A stretch of 64,000 nucleotides of DNA from Eutypella sp. D-1 (lineage: Eukaryota; Ascomycota; Sordariomycetes; Xylariales; Diatrypaceae). Where the stretch lies: positions 248,001 to 312,000 of the forward strand of contig JAJTTP010000013.1 of the NCBI GenBank assembly GCA_023313575.1, in the 5' to 3' direction. Within the stretch, counting starts at the first letter, position 1. Every line of letters starts with the position of its first letter. The translations under genes and the position numbers were made by a program. Positions 1-13,700 of this stretch are shown here, piece after piece. Below the pieces are notes generated by a model. It did not search any database. It was not told the DNA's origin and saw only the letters and a program-made list of their open reading frames with translations.

Positions 1-3000
1 ATTCCCTTTTCGGACCAATGGGGAGAGGAGGTATTGACAGAACGCGACTCAAAACCGAGATCGTAGTGACCATCATCGTCGGCATCCCAAGGCCATCTCG
101 GTATATCCGGCATAACTTTTGGCACGATAAGGGTATGCACAGATATTACGTATCTACACTTAGTCGGACCAAGTCAAGATGACTGCTTGGGGGGCAACTT
201 GCACTGCTGGAAGGACTTGGGGGAAGGACCCCAAAGGGGGGTTTTGGGGGGTTAAACGTAGTCCCGCCACGCGCAGGCGGATCGGATAGTCCCCGGGAGC
301 TGAAAAAGTGCTATTATACTTTGTTGACGAATAGGATCATCAAGTGGTATTTGATCGTCTCTACCATGATGCGACCACCATCATCCATCATCGAACTGGC
401 ATCGTACGTTCATAACCTCTTCGGACCTTTCTAGCCGTTTTGCTTGTTGCTCGGTGGTTGCGCGTACATCTACACACCACCTGCACAATCATAATCTGCA
501 CTGTTGACAAACGAGCCATAGTGTAACTATCAAGTAGTTCTTTTCATGGAGGTATGGGACGAATTGTGTAAGGCTTGTACCACACATCCATGTTTGGGCT
601 ATCACGGTACCTTATGTGTCCGAGGCGTTCTTCCTGTCCTTACAAGGAAGGACCTTTTTTTTATTCTAGAATCCTGAACGACTCTTCGACGTCACTGATT
701 GCCGTCTCGGCTTTGGCGGGGGAGGGATTATCCCACTTTCGCTCCCTGCCGACATTTGATAGTCCAGGGCATAAAAAGGGACGGATGTAGGTAGTTAATA
801 GTTGTTAGTCACGTAGAGCCGACCAAGAATAGACTCGAAATTCGGAGATTCCTTCCTTAACTACTTAATGCATACATATTTACAGACATGCCTACTTGAA
901 GCTATTCACACGTACGATATCTTCTTATTCTTGCTGCACGAACGGGTCTAGACAACCAGAAACCTTACATATATTTTCTCGGGTTGGCTGGCAACGCTAT
1001 TGGTGTTCTCCGCATTATAGCGCGACACACCGCATGTTATAGAAGATATTTACAAAACGAAAGCGAAACCACCAACATTCCTCGATCGCCTGCAGGAGGG
1101 AGACCAAAAAGCCATCAAACCTTTCCCCGGCCCCCCGCCCAACAACCGTCCTCTCGGATCACAGCGTAGAACAACGCAGGGGAGGGGGAGCTAGAAAGTA
1201 ACTAGCCAGGATCAGCTAGGAGACAAGTTCCAGAGCTCTAGTGCAGTGTACAATCCCGTGATCGTGGTGCACTCACGCCATCGAAATTGTGGCAGACGAA
1301 AGCTCAAATTGCCATTACGGATCGACCGCTATCTTTTTTTTGACATCTCGGCCTTCCCCGGATTCTTCACTTGTCACTTGTCTTCCCATCCCTTTATTAG
1401 TCCGTTTTGTTCTGCATATAGTGGGCAGTTTCCCCGACTTCGACTATACCTCCATTGACTAAGAGAAACTGCACCTTGCATCGTTGAGTTTGGTCTCGAC
1501 TCTCGACTCGCCTCCAGGCTCGAATACCAAGGAATATACGTGTGTAAGACCTCACGCTAGGCCATACGGCAACCGGCATCTGCGTTCCTCTACGGTCTTG
1601 GGAATCGAAAGCATTCGGACTTTTTCCTCCCACGTTGCCTTTCTCTCCACACTAACCTGCTGCATAAGCCCTTTCCGCCCTTTCACAGTAGTTTTGACAG
1701 TAGTCCGGGTTTATACCTGGGGGAACATCGCCCCCGGCCTTATCAGGAGGAGAAGATAAAAGAGACAAACCCCCCTTTCAACCCTTTCACCCTCTCCCAC
1801 TATCCCACTATCCCAACTCTACCACGTCACCAATGATATCGTCTACCTAAGATATATATTGACGCCACCTACCAAATCTTACGCAATAATTGTTGTTGTT
1901 GGCGCGTTTCTTTATCGCTTAATTCCCCCCCAAAAAACAACCCTTGCTACCTAACCAAAGTCTCCGTTGCATTGGGCGTATCTGCATATCTCTCCTAATT
2001 ACTAGCGCAATACATCGCTGCGATATCGTCAACGGCCTCTACCCTAATTCTGTAGTGTAGCCGGCCCTCTGCCATACATAGTACTTCGCGGAAAAGACAA
2101 GGACAAAGAGAGGGGGGCAACCACATTGGCCTCCCCACCTCCGCCGTTTCGCATCGTTCAGAGAGCGCCTCCACCAGTACACTATTGGAGTTTGGTGTCC
2201 GGACTAGACCGGCCCACCCTCCTTGCGCATTTACACACTCGACTCGAAAGAGCTGATTTTGGGCGCTATTGCCAACTGTGCATGGGAGTGCATGGGATCT
2301 TATGTGGCAGCGGCCAGACCCATCCTGCTTCCAAACTTAGCACTTCAAGTCCCAGCAACTTGAGTTCCAGCAACTCCAGCTAGTTCCAGCCCGTCTCTCC
2401 TGAAGTTGTATCCTGTCGGTGCTTTTGCGACTTATCATCGCCTATCCATCGCATCCATCGCCTCCAAGGTCTAGTTAGGTAAACCTTATACCGCTGTTTG
2501 ACTCCTTGGTACGCACCTTGGTACGCACTTGCTGGTTCGGCCGGTCGCGATCCCCGGTAAACCTTCTTCTGCAAGACGGTCTAGCTATTCCCACATAAAT
2601 TTTACACTCTCGCTCCGCTCTCCGCCCTTATCAAGCTTCGGACCGGCCCAACCTTTGTGGGAAGCTTACGTGGTGGTGGTTGGCAAGTTTTCTCCAATCA
2701 GCCAAGCCCTTTACTCCGTACATGAGCAAGGACCGAGATTCCATCCCAGGAAACTTGACAAGTACTTTAAGTTAGCGGGTTAGGTACACCAGCTATCTGT
2801 TACTGCGGAACACCCCCCCCCCCCCCTGCTCTGCTTGCTGCTGGCCTCTGGGCGTCTTCCGGAATTTCTATAAGTGTAATTTTATATCTTTCTCGAAGGG
2901 GGCGTCGACCTATCCCCCCGATCCAATCCAAAAAGCAAGCAAAGTTATCTTAACTATTAATATTCCTTAATAACCCACCCTTCGTCATCATCGCCCGTAA

Positions 3001-3464
3001 AAGAAAAAAAAAGACAAAAGAGAGAGAAAATCCGACCCTCCTTCTCCTTCTACATACTACATCCTGGTTTGGCAGTCCGTCTCTTTCCGTCTCCCGCCTT
3101 TTATCGCCGATCATCCTGAAAGAGAAGGCAATCCTCGGAGCTCCATTGAGATCGACAGGGCACCTCATACTCGCACATCGGACGAAACCCACTTCATTAA
3201 TATATATCACACACACCTCTTCTCGAGAGTTGCGGGCCGGAGGCGTACGAACAACTCATCCCACCCAACATCTTCGGAATTATAACCCCTCGTCCCCTCC
3301 CCTCCCGTCTCCTACTCCTCCTACTACTACTACCCATAGTAAAACAAGGTTCACCGCCTTAATCGGATTCCCCATGAGCTCGCCATTAGCCGCATCTCGT
3401 GCAATCAACAATTACCAACTATTAGGGGAATCTACAAGCCACGACTAGGACTAAGCAAGAAAAA
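1..3464. other. Non-coding stretch and probable 5' leader of the next gene
   Basis: I see no convincing gene here. Open frames are short, unrelated to families I know and overlap on both strands. The last roughly 450 bases before the gene at 3465 are pyrimidine-rich with CT and CTA runs, as is common in fungal promoters and 5' leaders. A C-run lies at about 2813-2826. An unrecognised non-coding RNA cannot be excluded. Confidence 0.5.
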
Positions 3465-4007
3465 ATGATGGACATGGCTTCCTACACGGACTCGGCTACG
3501 GCCCACAACTCGAAGTTCGCCATGCAGAAATACCTACTCTTACATAGCCAACACGAGGAGCTATTACAACAACTCCACGATCTCTGCCCATCATATACAT
3601 ACACCACGTCATCATCCACGGCAGCCACATCGCCCTCGCTCTCGCCAACGCGCTCATTCCCCACCAGCCCACGAAATCACCGGCGGTCATCCGGAACAGC
3701 AGCAGCGGCGGCGCTCTCGAACATGAATATGGGCATGGGCATGGGCATGCACTCGGGGTTCTACCGGGGCACGCTGGAGCCGGTGCTGGACGAGACGCTG
3801 CTGGAGGAGATGGCGGCGGGCGAGCAGAAGCTCTGGGACGTCAACGAGGGCATCAAGCGCGCGCTGACGGAGCTCCTCAACTGCGACCTCGTGCGAAAGG
3901 ACCGCACCATGCGCACCTGGGTCCAGTCCCGCCTCATGGAGACGGAGAAGGAGCTGCGCAGCGGACGACGGCGACGGAGCAGCGGCGGCTCCGGCGGCCT
4001 CGACTAA
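3465..4007 (+). CDS. Small conserved fungal protein of unknown function (180 aa)
   Basis: This single-exon gene encodes 180 residues. I do not recognise a named domain. A predicted helical segment (residues about 20-42, rich in Leu, His and Gln) is followed by a Ser/Thr/Pro-rich linker (about 43-75) and a short Met-Gly repeat (about 87-95). A charged helical C-terminal half (about 100-165) contains LLNCDLVRKDRTMRTWVQ and ends in a basic RRRRSS tail. The C-terminal half looks like the conserved part and the N-terminal half looks disordered. There is no signal peptide or membrane segment. The start is the first of two adjacent ATGs (3465 and 3468) in an A-rich context; either could be used. GC-rich third positions in the second half support coding. 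The gene stands alone, with long non-coding DNA on both sides. Confidence 0.75.
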   Translation: MMDMASYTDSATAHNSKFAMQKYLLLHSQHEELLQQLHDLCPSYTYTTSSSTAATSPSLSPTRSFPTSPRNHRRSSGTAAAAALSNMNMGMGMGMHSGFYRGTLEPVLDETLLEEMAAGEQKLWDVNEGIKRALTELLNCDLVRKDRTMRTWVQSRLMETEKELRSGRRRRSSGGSGGLD

Positions 4008-6103
4008 AGTAAAAAAAGGATACATAGGAAAAGGAAAGGCGAAGCCGGGCATGGGGGAACAACAACAAAAAGGATTCATTGAATTTTTACAGGGGAAAAT
4101 GGGACGAGCGATTAAAAAACAGGGCTGCGCAGGGTAGGGCTGCGCAGGTCCAGGACTGGACTGGACTGGTTTGGGAGGGAGAAAAGGGCATAGAAGCGGT
4201 ATATTACGGTAATAACAGGGCAAACGGGCACGGGCACGGGCACTCTTTCGGCGCCTGGACCCGACCGAACCCCTACACAGATGGGCCCCCAGGTTACAAA
4301 AGGTACCCCTGGGTCCATTCATGGGCTCATTTATTTTTCTACTTTCTTTTGTTTTTATTTTACCCATCTACTATCTACTACATAGCACGAGTTCACCGGC
4401 ATATGGGATGGGAAATGGTTGGAAGGAAACGGGTTAGGCGCTTGGGGTTTGGGGTTGGGTATCATTATTATTCTGGGGATGGGGATCTCCCAGAGAAGAA
4501 GAAAAAGTCCACTTTGTTTCTGGGCCTTCAATCTATGTATGATTTCCGGCTTTTATCACGGCTCTTCTCACTTAAGAAGAGGTCGAGCAGGCGTTGGGAG
4601 GGGGCACGGGATACGGTGTATGGTGCATGGGGCGTATAGCCGTTTTTATTTTTATTTTTATTTACAGTTACAGTTTTTTTATCATATCGTCGCATTCGTC
4701 CATGCAAATGCAATGCACTGCCATTCATTCAGAAGCGATTGCATAGGTAGCTAACTAAACGCTGTCGCATCGTATCGCAAGTCGGGGGGGGGGCGCATAA
4801 TTTAATTATTACATCGCGGTGATGTCAGGATGAAATAGCTCATGGCGCATGGCCCAATAACACGAGAGAATACATACACATACACACACGCCCCTGGGGT
4901 TTCCCTTTCCCTTTCCCTTTTCTATCCCCGTCCATTGCTGTGGTGCAAGTAAGTAAAGCAAGTTTCGTTCGTGTTCCACGGATGACGAAGGGACGGACGG
5001 TTGGTGTGTGTTTTCAGGCTGTTTCCCGGCATGTGGAAGGATTTGGATGGGTGGATGGATGGAAAGCAGGATATTTATCTACCTATTTATCTATCTATCT
5101 ATTCTCTGGCCTTGTCTCACGGATGGATGCTCATTTCATTTCTCTTCCTGACCCCCCTGCCAGCCTGCTACACCACCATCACGCCTGGAGTTACCTTGGG
5201 TGTTATCTATCTATCTAGACAAGCCACGGCAAGTCTAAGCTACAACAGCTACCGGTAAATGAGAAATGAGAAATTAGAGTAGGTGAGATAACAAAATGTA
5301 ACGATACATTTTCTAAGCTGGGACGACCGACTTATATATATGCCGTACCTACCTACATGTGTAGTATTGCTTATCTACGGTTACCTCTATTAAGACAGCC
5401 ATGCTTCTTTCCTTTCCTTTGTCACCTTGCCGGGGCTGTTATTCTACTGGGGGATTAGAGATTGATAAAACCAACCTGTATGATAATATCATGGTAGCTG
5501 TATTATCACGGTGGTAGCAAAGTAAAAAAAGAAAGTACTTCCATACATACATACATAGGTAGAAGCCCAGTCCCGAGGTCGCAGAAACGAAGACGTCCCT
5601 TCAATCTTGCCCTGGCTTTCCTCCCCCTGACGACCTTGGAATAACCTCGTGAAGCCCCATAACTATTTAATATAACCAAGAAAAGGAGGGTGACGCAATC
5701 ACCCTTTTTTTCTTCAGCTTCTTCTTAGGGTAACCCACTGGCGCGTTAGTGCGCCGGACAGATCCACTCTGCCAATTCCTTTTACGGTTAGATCCATCTA
5801 GTTGTAGATGTGGCTGAGTCTAAACCAAATATGAACTAGTCGTGGCTGAAGCTCTAGTGTACTAGTTGGACTACCTAGGTACCTAAGTACATATTACCAC
5901 CAACACCAACACATGTTGAGGGTTGAGGTCATCTTCACCTTTTACAAGCAACTCATCTTTACCATTGCGGCTATTCTTATATCCCAACTTCAGCCACCGC
6001 AACAAAGTACTCCTTACTACCTTTATCAATAGTTTAGTAGGTTCGTGCTGGATTCAGCTCTTCTCTTCAATTGGATTGAGAAGAGAACAAAGGAGAAATC
6101 GAG
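4008..6103. other. Intergenic region with simple repeats and a TACCTAGGTA palindrome
   Basis: No gene is supported. The stretch holds the presumed 3' untranslated region of the upstream gene, TATC/CTAT microsatellite tracts (about 5083-5102 and 5205-5217), a G-run near 4784, and the 10-bp palindrome TACCTAGGTA at 5872-5881, which recurs elsewhere in the window. The last 200 bases are the probable promoter of the cyclophilin gene. Confidence 0.55.
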
Positions 6104-7721
6104 ATGTCGGTGCTTCTCGAAACGAGCGCGGGTGACATCGTCATTGATTTACTGGTTGAGTATGCGCCCAAAGAATGCGAAAAGTGAGTTTTCCTTCTCT
6201 CCTCTTATTTTACTCTCCTATTTTACAAGTATACATGCCATTCACAGAGAATTGTATCTGCTGACACGCCCGTTCCTTTCCTTGCTATGTATGTATAGCT
6301 TTCTCAAGCTCTGCAAGATAAAGTACTACAACTTCTCCCCCGTCCACTCCATTCAACAGAACTTCTCTTTTCAAACTGGCGACCCTCTAGGGCCGAATTC
6401 TACCTCCTCCGATGGTGGTTCCTCTATATGGGGTCTTCTCTCCGGCCCTTCCAAGAAGACCTTCCCTGCCACCTTCCATCCCAAGCTGAAGCATGCCGAG
6501 AGAGGCACCGTGTCTATGGCTACCGCACCCCATCCGTCGGACCCTGAGGTGCGTCTTGCTGCGAGTCAGTTCATCGTCACCCTGGGAGACGATACCGATT
6601 ATCTCAATGGGAAGGCTGCCGTCTTCGCCAAGGTAGTGGAGGGGTTTGACGTGCTCGAGAAAATCAACACCGCCATCACCGACAAGGATGGCCATCCGCT
6701 AGTAGACATTCGTATAAAACACACCGTAATTCTCGACGACCCATACGACGATCCCGCGGGACTGAGGGAACCCAGCCAATCACCCCAGCCGACAAAGGCC
6801 CAGCTTGCCACGGTACGAATCGCCGACGATGCGAACCTGGACGATGAGGTGGACGAGGAGACCGCCGAGAAGGTCCGCCGTGAGAGGGAGGCTCGTGCCC
6901 AGGCCCTGACTCTCGAGATGATGGGTGACCTTCCCTTCGCCGAGGTCAAACCACCCGAGAACGTCCTCTTCGTTTGCAAACTCAACCCCGTCACCACCGA
7001 CGCTGATCTCGAGCTGATCTTCAGCCGTTTTGGAACTATTCTCTCCTGCGAGGTCATTCGTGACAAGAAGACTGGTGATAGTTTGCAGTACGCCTTCATT
7101 GAATTCGATAACAAGAGCGCCTGCGAAGCCGCCTACTTCAAGATGCAGGACGTCCTCATCGACGACCGGCGCATTCACGTGGACTTCAGCCAGAGTGTCA
7201 GCAAGCTCGCCGATGTGTGGCGCGGTGGGGAGAACGCCAAGCGCCAGCGCAGGGGAGGTGGCGGTTGGGGCGGTGTACAGGGACTGGAGAAGTGGCGGAA
7301 GTATCGCATCGAAGACGATGCCCATGAAGATGATCGTAGTCGTTACAGCATGGTATACAGCGAGGAGGAGATGCGAGGCCGACACGAACGCGAAAAAGAC
7401 AGGGAAGATAAAAGCCGAGAAGAAAGGCCACACCCACGAGATTCGGACCGCGAACGCGACATCCCTGACGCCCGCGATACTCGTGATGGTCGGCGCGGTG
7501 GCATGGATAGGCGCAACTGGGATAGGAACGACCGAAGACGGAGCAGGAGTCCGAGGAGAGATGACAAGCCAAGGAACAGGGACCAAGATCAATGGAATCG
7601 GCAGCATGAACGGAACAGGGACTCACGGTGGCGTGATGGCCATCGAGGAGATAGAGGCCATGGTGGGCATGGCGATAGGGGTGAAGACAGAAACCGAGGT
7701 CGTAACAATTACCGACGGTGA
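6104..7721 (+). CDS. cyp6: Cyclophilin-RRM peptidyl-prolyl isomerase (Cyp6/PPIL4 type)
   Basis: This is a nuclear peptidyl-prolyl cis-trans isomerase linked to an RNA-binding domain. The family (human PPIL4, S. pombe Cyp6/Rct1) acts in co-transcriptional RNA processing. Exons are 6104-6183 and 6299-7721 (500 aa). The intron starts GTGAGT, ends TATAG and restores the family sequence [16 protein letters not shown] divergent cyclophilin domain covers residues 1 to about 165 (SFQTGDPLG, then FIVTLGDD). An RRM at about 247-325 has RNP motifs LFVCKL and YAFIEF. The tail from about 370 is rich in Arg, Asp, Ser and His (RRSRSPRR), as expected for this family. Substrate-pocket residues are partly changed, which is usual in this subfamily and may mean weak isomerase activity. 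The ATG at 6104 was chosen because its product begins exactly like family members. Confidence 0.95.
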
Positions 7722-10700
7722 TAGGCCATCAAGGTTGAGGTTCTACCACTCGACCTCTTGACAATAGGCTCGGATACCTGCCCAGCTCTCGGCTGTCACG
7801 CAGTCACGCACAGGTACGTGATAGCAGTCTTGCTACAAGCAAGGCTTTACCTCTAACATCTAAGGAGCAAGAATCTGCCGGCACGTGCGTAGTATGGACA
7901 TGTAATATACATTTGGGGCCGTCAGGAACTTCCCAATCTTGCATGATCCCAGGGCATCTAAGGAACCAGGGACTTGCCAGCTACTGATATCGTTTCAGTC
8001 TATTACATGGTGCCCGGGACACACGCGCCCCCGCCTTGTATGAGATCACCAGAGACGATCCAATCGAGCTATTGGCATTGGACCAATATACATGGGACTC
8101 AAGAACGACACTCGTGTGCAGAGCCAGTGTAGGCTTTATTCTCGTGGCCGCGCGACCTTCGAGATCGGTTCGAGTATCTCGCGTGTCCGCAGATTCAAGG
8201 CACCTGTCTATATAATGGACGGAGCGCTCGCTATCACTTTCTCTCGACTCGTGACAAAACACAGAGCTATTCATCTACCTGCTTTCACACGATATTGTTA
8301 CCTCACTTCATCGCCCGCCCCTTCTGTGGTTGCTCACTACTTGGGAACGGCGCCTGCTTACACCACACACCTACGAATCTCTACGCTCGTAACCGTAGCG
8401 AAACCGTAACTCGGCTATGAGTGCTACAATCTATAGAATCTACGCAGCCTGACGCTCTTACTTACGTCCTAATGGTTTAGTAGTGGTCGTGGTAACAAGG
8501 TAGAACAAGACTTAGCATAGAGGTGGTTTCTCTTAAAAGACCCACACAAGCCAGAAACAGTGAAATAGGAGTTTGTTTTCCCTATATGATTTGTTGGTTT
8601 GACAACAGTGAGGTAAACCCCGTAGTCTACCAAAAAAAAAATGTCTTAGTGCGGTTACCAGGACTCAGAGCACAAAGTTTCTGTCATGATCTTTCGTATC
8701 ACTGGTAGGCCTCCACCAGATTAGAGTGCCAAGCAAAGGAAGCAGCAGTAAAAGTCGGAACGTTCACTTCCACGAGAAAACCATATCATCCATTGCCTTA
8801 CGGTATACGCAGATATAGTTTGAGGGGTGGCATTCGTCTAAGCGATAAAAGAGCAGCGATTACCATAGGGTGTACCAGTGCTCACTCACATCGGTCTCCT
8901 CAAGTCCCACTGCGCAGCCAAAACCCCCTAAAGTATTTCCTTGAAGAAATTTTGACTCAGATAGTGTAGGATCTGAGCAGAATCAAAGTCTGAGATATAG
9001 GACTGTAGATCATCTAAATTTGAACTTTGTGTTTCGGAAGAGTGTATATGTAATGGCACGGTATTACACCTTTTTGCTAGGTATTCGGTTGTTGTCTTGG
9101 GGGGGAAAGGGAAAGGAAGGAGAAAAAAAAAATTAAATCTCGGTTGGTGTCGGATCCGGACCATACCATGATAATACGAAGAAAAGTCCCCCTGCCCTGC
9201 TCTGCCCCAAGCCTATTTTTGAGGCCGCACATTGTACACCGCCACACGCACACGAGCAAAGCAAGGCAAGGCAGGCACAAGGGTGCCATAGCATATACGT
9301 CTTAGAACGCTGATCAGCCACAAATTTTCCATCCCGGTGAGCAAGACGTGGTCATCATGTCGTAATACACCAGAAGAGACCATCTAGGTACTCTATCTAT
9401 TGACCGAGTGTGGCATGGAGGGTGCTATGGAGCGATCTCGTGCGAGTGCCCCCCCCCCCTTCCCCTTCCTGCGCCCTTGTACCGTGCTGTGATGTGTGTG
9501 TGTGTGTGTGTGTGTTGCTGTGTTTCTATCTTGGGAAAGATGGGGTTATGCATCAATGATGCTATCCTATGCCTCAGAGACACCCTTGGGGCCTTTTTCC
9601 TGATCACGGAAGCGCAGTCTGCATATGCTATGCTTGTCTAGAAAAGAAAAAAAAGGACAATTCCATGATTCGGATACCCGATCTACACTACGTACTAGAG
9701 AATGTCTATGGAATAATGGAAGCGGGTAGGCGAATGCAAGGGCCTGCAGGAGCACAGGTCGTTCCCGCCGCCGGGTTTAAGGAGAATAAAGAAAGAGGAT
9801 ACTTAGTAGTAATGGAAAGAGCATGACGTGCCTGGCTTTTTTTCCCCAGCAGAAAATGCCCACCGACCAAAACAGGCTATGGCGCTGGAATCATGTCAAG
9901 ACGTTACGCCGAGTATGTATGCGCGTCTCACATCAGAGAGTTCGGACGATCCGACACGCCTAATATAATTCATCGGCCCCGACGTGATATCCCCGTCAGG
10001 CACCAATCCTACCCACCCCATCCGTCATCAGCGTGCCTTTCGGTATACCCTTATCCGCTCTGGAAGGCTCCAAAGGTCGAACACACATCAAGTGACCGGC
10101 ACCCCTAACATCAGCTGTCACCAGACCGGCGTGGAATCTGGACCCCCGGGCCCCTCCCACCCTTCTCAGATGGGCGATAGCGGTTAGGGCTTGGCTCTGC
10201 AAGCAGACATCCAGATATCGTGGAAACGTGCATCTGGCTTCGTGCGACCCAGGGTTAACAACATGGCCTCTGCAGAACTTTTAAGCGCGACAAAGTGTCT
10301 TTCCCGGTGTGGGGGCTCACGAGCTAGCTACCTAATTAACTCCCATTCGCGAGGGGCGTAATGCCAATCTATTGCCGGCCCTAAGCCGCTCCATTCGGTC
10401 TTGAAGACCCTTGAGTGTTTTCAGAACCATACGACCCCACGATATTTTTATATATAGCTCATAATCTCAAAGTACCCTACTTCCCTTCGGATGTGTTCAC
10501 TCGGCCACATCGCCCCCCCTTTTTTTACCCTCCCTTTCCTTCCTCAGATCCAATATCTTCGACGCCGCTCGCCTGTTCGACTTGTCGACTGCAAGGGCCC
10601 CAGCCCACTCGCCCCTTTCCCGCTCTTGTGACACCTTCGCCGGCTCAACTGCAGAAATTCTGTCATTTGCTTGGTCCGGACCGAGGATATTGCGTTCTGA

Positions 10701-13700
10701 GCATCGACATTATGTGTCTCGTTTCCTCCTGTCTTGGTCAGGCTGGATGGCCACAGCTGCCCAAAACGGGCCTTGTCATGGTCAACACTAGACAATCTCA
10801 TGAGGCCAACCAGAACCTCCCATCCTTCTCGCTCTCGATGCCCCTTTCCGCCCTAATCAGTTCCAGGCCCTTAGTATCTACCGGAACTCCGGCTCGACTG
10901 GCCCTCTGCGAGGACAAGAGAAGGGTGTGAAACCATCAGAAGCCACATTGTGACGGGATAAAGAATCAATCAACCAACACCCCCCCCCCCTATACTCCCA
11001 GGGTTCATATTCTAAGATACATACCTCGCGGAAGCAATATTCTAGGATATTGTACCGCGCGAGGACTAACTCGCCGGCGGCGTTGCGGAGACTAATCACT
11101 TAGGTACTGTCTTAGCGGCTTGCTGCTCGTGTCCTCGTTGACAGCGGCACTGCAGGGCATGAAGAGGGAAACACCGCGTGTCATGCGTCACCGAACGCAC
11201 GCACAGCTTCACACACACTCTCACACACTCACACACACGGCGTTTCCTCAGCCTGCCCAACAGAAAGCAGGCTAAACTGTGTACCGCGGCGCCCTAACAA
11301 AAAAACGTATCCGATTTCTGGGGAAAACGCCCGGCGCCGCCTCTGATCCTCCCCCTCCTCCCCACCCTCCGCAGCCTAAGCGTGTTCCAAGGATACGACG
11401 TGCATTTGCGTAGATTCCAATTGGTCTTCCCGCTTAGCTGGAAACCGGTACTTATCCATCTGGCATTGCGATTAACGTAACCGCATCTAGCCAACCCCCA
11501 AGCCCCTGTAGACCGTGGTCAGACGCTCGGCCAATCACGTTAGCGGGAGTGATACAGATCACGGCTCACTGCAGACCCTTGAAGAATAAGTGGTAGCGGC
11601 TTATGCAGGTAGCCGCGACTTACTTATACCCTTGGGCTAAAATTTCCGTTGGCGGTGGACTCTTAGCCATGTGGACTTTCAGTGGCTGAGCAGTCCCCCC
11701 GTTGCCCCGAGAGCTTGACTAGACGGGACCCGTCGTGACTTTGTGTGTGTACGGTGCTTCGGTTGGTATTTCTATCTTCGATAGTATGCCATGTCGTGTG
11801 GCCTGGTGGGCGACTTGGAAGCTGGCCGTTTCGATACGACTTGCCGTTGCTGGGCCTGGCTGCCAGCCGATGAGCCGATCCCCTAAGCATTCCGTCATTG
11901 GCTTGGACCCCCACGGAGGACTTTCAAACAAAACATTGCTAATACCCGCTTGCCCGGATGACTTGCGCCCTCAAACCTGACACCTAAAATATCCAGGTAT
12001 GGGGTATGTATTATGCCAGTCTTATGCACCTTGAGCCGACCCCAAATGATATCAAACGGCCCAGAGGCCTGTCAATGGTCCGGGGATGAGCCCACTGCCA
12101 CCACAGGTAGGCTGATCTCGCTCTGCGTGCTCCCCGGTTTCCTGGTCAATGCATGGATACTGTCGGTTTACGGCTGTGTAGGCTCGCCACCACCCACACC
12201 GGCCTGTATGCCACCTACCTTTTGACTGTCCCTGTCGAAGTAGCCCCGTCTCCGATGGGGGCCCTTCTATAAAAGACTAATTAGCTGTGAAGGGTCGAAG
12301 CGGAACATGCAAACCTCAAGGCTCGTCCCGTTAATGCTTCGTAGACATGTCATATAACCTCCACCTTAGAGACATGTGCCGGATCCCTGCACGTGGCATC
12401 CCAGGCGGGCAGACCTAGCGCGTGCTGGTCTCGACGGGGGTCGTCAAATCGGATCTTTGGCCTCAACCCTATAGATGACTCGATTCACAATGTTAGTTAA
12501 ACAGATTCTACCTCCTTAGAACAAGTGACAGGTCAGCGGCAGGCAGGGCTGTTAGAGATCCACAGACCCGCAAAGTTGTTCTGCCTGCCAATAGTCACCG
12601 CCTCCAGTTTTCTTTTCAACAGCAACGTTCCTCCGTGCAGCAGCAGCAGCAGCTTCTGCCACCTCTTGCTGTAGAGCCGTTTGTTCTGTCACCACCGCCA
12701 CTAAACTCCATCTGGCTTGCGCCAAGGGACTCGGAAAGCAGACATAGGAAGCGAGTTATTCACTAGAACAGTATGATGAATGTGTGTGCCCTCTTCGCCT
12801 GAACAAGGAGCAAGCAAGAAAGAAAGAAAGCAAGCAAGCACGGGTGCTCATTATTATGAGCCCATCTCCCAAGTAACACGAAACGCCCAGAGCGGGATAA
12901 CTAGGCTCTGGAGAGGCATGCTGGTGACACTGATGTGCGGATCTACGATCCCCAGGCCTTCCGTTTGTGATGGAAGTGATAACCTTCGCCTATTACAATC
13001 CAAACTGGTAGCAAACATTATTATCTCGCTACTATCTACCTAAACCTATACGTAACGAAGAGTTTGTCGTAGTGTTCGATTGGCGAATGAATCAGCCCTG
13101 TCATATTTCCTTCCGGCCCTGGAGTGCAGCTCATGCTTCCAAACCCCGGATACTCCCCCCGCCCCGCAGCCATTGGTCAACAACGCCCTCTACGAACATC
13201 CGTATGGTGAAGCCTTTCCCTCCCTGCTGCCCTTCTCATCTAATACCCCACTGAAAGACCTTTGACCTGCATGACTCTAATACGAAGCGAGAATGGTATA
13301 GCTGGGTGAGGAATAGCTTTTCTTGCTGAGATATTGAGTGCTCCTCTCGCATAAAAGTCATACGAGGTATCGATACACCGTATACCACCATATGCAACGA
13401 GTTACAGTATCTGCGTCACGTAAGAAGTCTTTTGCATTCAGCTGTGTCTTGATCTACCCTGACCTAGTGGTATTACTTGGAACCACCCTCAGGGCCAACT
13501 AGAAGTACCTGGTTATGTTTCACATTACGTTTGCTCAGATGCCCATTCCGTTGGACGGTAGCCGTTAAAAAGCCTCGCCATGTTTGCTGCTGTGTGGAGG
13601 CGTCTGTCTGTGAAGGTGACTATTGTTCGTTACCTGTCAGATTTGCCCGAGAAGCCTGGCATACGCCGTGCTCTTGGGAACGCTCCCAAGGAGGTACACA

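Noticed and set aside
3687..4367. 226-codon minus-strand frame across the small conserved gene and its 3' flank
   Set aside because: It overlaps the plus-strand gene, reads as Ala/Arg/His-rich shadow sequence and has no domain.
6599..7626. Long minus-strand open frames opposite the cyclophilin gene (up to 275 codons)
   Set aside because: They are antisense shadows of a confidently identified gene with biased codons and contain no known motif.
10415..10930. 171-codon plus-strand frame in the gene-poor region
   Set aside because: It is Pro/Ser/Cys-rich without a recognisable pattern, has no splice-supported extension, and competing frames overlap it.
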